From Glandiceps talaboti (taxonomy: Eukaryota; Hemichordata; Enteropneusta; Spengelidae): a DNA stretch of 64,000 nucleotides. This document shows positions 61,389 through 64,000 of the stretch, one piece after another. Position numbers and translations under genes: made by a program. Each line of letters starts with the position of its first letter. Within the stretch, counting starts at the first letter, position 1. The notes below the pieces were generated by a model, which was not told the origin of the DNA, ran no database searches, and saw only the letters and a list, made by a program, of their open reading frames with translations. The stretch lies in the NCBI RefSeq assembly GCF_964340395.1, contig NC_135569.1, positions 6,810,040-6,874,039 of the forward strand, given 5' to 3'.

Positions 61389-63136
61389 TTAGCATGGTGA
61401 AAGTTCGTTTTCCGCGGTAGTATGCAAGGCCTGAGCGTGCGCAATTGAGAACATTATAGATCGATCAAGATGGGGTGTGTGGCGGACAATCTGCATAGCA
61501 TCTTGCACTTCGAAGTCCTTCATCTCAGATGAAAGAAATTGTACAAGCATTTCAGGGTCCTTATCAAGGGACATCAACATCTGCCAATCTTTTGGTCTTT
61601 GTAGCCTATCTTTCACCAGTTTCAAAATGTCCCTCATTTTTGTAGACGATGTAATCTTCTCTGATTGGATGCCAAGTTCCTGTCTCTGAAAATTGTCTTC
61701 GATGCAATGAATCATTTGATTGGTCCGATATGGCCACTGGTCCACCAATATGGTCCACAGTATCATATCACGTGGTAGAAATTTGGGGCCGCCGTTGACT
61801 TTGACCATGTGGGCTGTGAGACAAAGCAGGTTGAAGATTCGTTTGATGGTTCTTGGGTTTCCTTGCATATAGTATAGGACAGCCTTGTCTTCGAACTCTT
61901 TCAGTAAATCCTCCATGTATAAATCGCCATCAACGGTGACTTTCGTTAATTCTCCACTGCTTTTGTTTCCAGTCGAGCATGTATATGGCCGCACGTTTGA
62001 CGAGAACGACTTCTGTATAAAAGATTTCGACTTTGTTGTCTTCAGTTCCTCTTTATAACTATCGTCATCATCATCACCTGAATCTGCATTAGCTGGTCTG
62101 GCACGTGCCTCGACTGTCAAGTGTTCGAGTAACTTTTGTTTTGATTTGGTTGTCATGGGAGGAATACAGAATGTAACTTGGATGAATTTCTTGAGATATT
62201 CATGTCCAGTGACGTAGGCATCCTTTGATACATTGCCAAGACTTTCCTCAATGGCCTCACTGATGATTCTCGGATCAACTGCAAGGATACAAATAAAGGG
62301 GGAGTTTCCATCTGACAGCAAGACAATTATGGCTTCAATGACTTCGACAGCCTTTTTACTGTCACATCTATCGAGATCATCGACGCTGATAACGATGCGG
62401 ATAGGTATCTTCCTGTACCGAGATATCCAATTAATAAGTCGAGCTGCAATTAAGATTTCTTTCTTGACACTTGCCATGAAACCGAGTTTTCCTTGCATAT
62501 TAGGTTTGTTGACCATACCTTCAATCTTATCTTTCTGAGAGCGGGAGAATGTCACAACTCCATTACCTACATTCTTGATGTTAATCAGAACAGCGCCACC
62601 AAGTACGGTCGCGATAGCGCCCTCTATGGCAACCAATCTTGACTTAAAAACCCCCTCATCTTCCCCAGTTGTTGAATTAGTTGCATTTCCCGCACTTTCC
62701 GAAATAGTAATGTCACCGGTACCATATAAAATCGCCAGTACAATTCCAGCAATCAATGTTATCAAAAGGAAAACAGCCCAGGCAAAGTTTGCAATACCGA
62801 TAGTTTTCCTTGGTTTCAGTTTTTTGCCTTTATCTTTGGTCTTTCGCCATGTTAGCTCTTTTTGTTTCACCACGATTCGAAAAAATCTCGTTTTCCAATA
62901 CCCGGCATATCTTTCCACTTCACTGACAAGATTGGTCACAATACCTGCCCAAAGTTTGTCACAACCTGCGTACTCCCATGCCTCGAAGCTGACGAACACA
63001 AAATCCATTTCCTTGGTGTCATATTTCATCGTAGGTGGCGGAGGGAGGAAGAAGATTATCTGTAAGAGCAGCTTAAATTCACTCCACAGTTTGACCCTAC
63101 TGATGCGATATCCTTGAGCCATTCCTTTCATTGTTT
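61389..63136 (-). CDS. KAP-family P-loop NTPase, terminal exon (membrane hairpin, Walker B, C-terminus)
   Basis: Seen: an uninterrupted 1748-bp exon of 582 codons including the shared Gln, after the acceptor TTTTTATCAACAG, ending in TAA at 61391-61389. With the upstream exon, 640 residues are visible. In order (visible numbering): FEAWEYAGCDKLWAG at about 109-123; a basic stretch; two hydrophobic helices at about 175-197 and 226-245 joined by a polar loop with two N-X-T motifs; Walker B VISVDDLDRC with paired Asp at about 311-312; EYLKKFIQV; an acidic run DDDDD; NPRTIKR at about 485-491, a sensor-like motif; and a C-terminal helical region. Family: a membrane hairpin inserted between Walker A and Walker B is the hallmark of KAP NTPases. 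Both nucleotide-binding motifs are intact, so it is probably an active ATPase. Its cargo or signal cannot be told. The open frame continues upstream of 63136 into intron sequence; splice consensus and frame decided the boundary. Confidence 0.93.
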
Positions 63137-63442
63137 CTGTTGATAAAAATACATTCATTGGTATTAAACAGTCAGTCAGTATAAAACTTAAAAAGGGCAT
63201 GCTGACTATTTGACTACGACCAGTCTGCACTACGTTTAACGGAAGTTACCTGGCAAGGTCCGTACGTCACTTCCCCTAACTTTTGCTTGATGCCAACTCC
63301 ATACTGATGTGTGTGTGTATGTGTGTGTGTGTGTGTGTGTGTGTTTACGTACGTACGTACGTGTGCGTGCGTGTGTATGTATGCATACAATGTATGTGTG
63401 TATGTATGTATGTATGTATGTATGTATGTATGTATGTATGTA

Positions 63443-63504
<62 letters not shown>

Positions 63505-63824
63505 CATTGCTTTAGAGGAAATATTACTCCTAAATAAATCATGTACTCGGTGTACGTCTCTATCAGTACTTATGAAAACATGCCATCGAATCACTTGCCT
63601 TTGGCACTAGCCGAACAATAAACGATTCGATGGCTTGGATGAAATCACACATGGGAACTTGACGATCCCAATAAAACTCAACTCAAAGGGTTTCCAAAAA
63701 TTCTGACTAGCTTTTGCTCTGTTAACAGCACATCATCAGGTCAGTAAATGCATTATACGTCACTTATATCAATTCGTAAACACTCATGTAATTGGACAAA
63801 TTTATAATAGGACGGACAACTTAC
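63137..63824 (-). other. Intron of the KAP NTPase gene
   Basis: GT-AG, phase 1, 688 bp. It holds the TG/GTAT microsatellite at 63308-63501 and AT-rich unique sequence. Open frames of His/Thr or Cys/Val here are simple-repeat artefacts. Confidence 0.88.
63308..63501. repeat. Compound microsatellite (TG)n / (ACGT)n / (GTAT)n / (TG)n
   Basis: TG repeats, an ACGT/GTAC block at about 63348-63364, an irregular stretch, about ten GTAT units, then a second TG tract. Intronic in the KAP gene. Confidence 0.97.
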
Positions 63825-64000
63825 GTTTTAACCTCTTGAGCAGAAATGTTTTACCAGATCCCCAAGGTCCAAATATACCCACAGTGAGAGGGGTAGGTAA
63901 TCGTGGACTAAACAAAGCATTTGCCAGCCCATTTGCATAGTTATCATGACCGATTGCGTCTTTTCCAATGTCACGGTCATTGCGTAGGTCATATCCAACA
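63825..64000 (-). CDS. KAP-family P-loop NTPase, Walker A exon (5' part cut by window edge)
   Basis: Seen: read on the minus strand from 63999, this gives 58 residues, then a donor AAAAC|GTAAGT at 63825/63824. It includes DLRNDRDIGKDAIGHDNYA, the stretch LPTPLTVGIF, and a textbook Walker A motif GPWGSGKT at visible residues 44-51 followed by FLLKRLK. Family: the IGHD-YA-GLA / LPTPLTVGI-GPWGSGK pattern is typical of animal KAP NTPases (the group with Kidins220/ARMS and NKPD1), membrane-associated P-loop ATPases. The intron is phase 1: the final C pairs with AA at 63136-63135 to make CAA (Gln). The upstream coding part lies beyond 64000, so the start codon is not visible. Confidence 0.92.

Noticed and set aside
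62233-63117. Plus-strand open frames of 101 and 180 codons
   Set aside because: Antisense shadows of the KAP coding exon; no motif of their own.
63137-63230. Extension of the KAP terminal exon upstream of 63136 in the same open frame
   Set aside because: The acceptor at 63137 joins in phase to the Walker A exon and the extension resembles no KAP sequence.
63214-63610. Overlapping His/Thr and Cys/Val frames beside the KAP exon
   Set aside because: Microsatellite inside the KAP intron; splice sites and phase exclude it from the protein.

Overview
This is an AT-rich eukaryotic nuclear window. Split genes with GT-AG introns, long introns, many microsatellites, minisatellites and short palindromic transposon relics, and two animal protein families (CAMTA and a metazoan-type KAP P-loop NTPase) point to an invertebrate bilaterian animal, probably marine. 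The palindrome TACATGTA is scattered throughout. I cannot name the species. Almost all longer open frames are chance frames in AT-rich or simple-repeat DNA.

Two genes are well supported. (1) A CAMTA-type calmodulin-binding transcription activator lies on the minus strand. Its start exon is at 54577-54598 and its second coding exon at 43627-43751, which encodes the first part of the CG-1 DNA-binding domain. The phases of the two exons fit exactly. No later CAMTA exon was seen in 1-43626, so that stretch is best read as one very long intron filled with repeats. (2) A KAP-family NTPase lies on the minus strand at 61389-64000 and runs off the right edge. One exon carries Walker A; a 1.75 kb terminal exon carries the membrane hairpin, Walker B and the C-terminus. 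They are separated by a 688-bp intron with a long TG/GTAT microsatellite.

Layout: 1-43626 is the CAMTA downstream intron, with repeat families that recur across it (named here A to L); 43752-54576 is CAMTA intron 1, with a large AT-rich tandem array at 46.6-47.7 kb; 54.6-57.7 kb is the CAMTA 5' flank, with simple repeats; 57.8-61.3 kb holds a possible tiny two-exon plus-strand reading frame and the 3' flank of the KAP gene; 61.4-64 kb is the KAP gene.

The repeats are the richest content. They include a 100-bp terminal-inverted-repeat element with 9-bp target duplications (2 copies), a foldback family with 4-bp duplications (3 copies plus one solo end), at least seven other palindromic elements, a dispersed element that carries its own 80-bp tandem core (8 copies or fragments), and about ten tandem arrays. 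CAMTA and KAP show no functional link beyond being neighbours. I found no complete novel multi-gene system.
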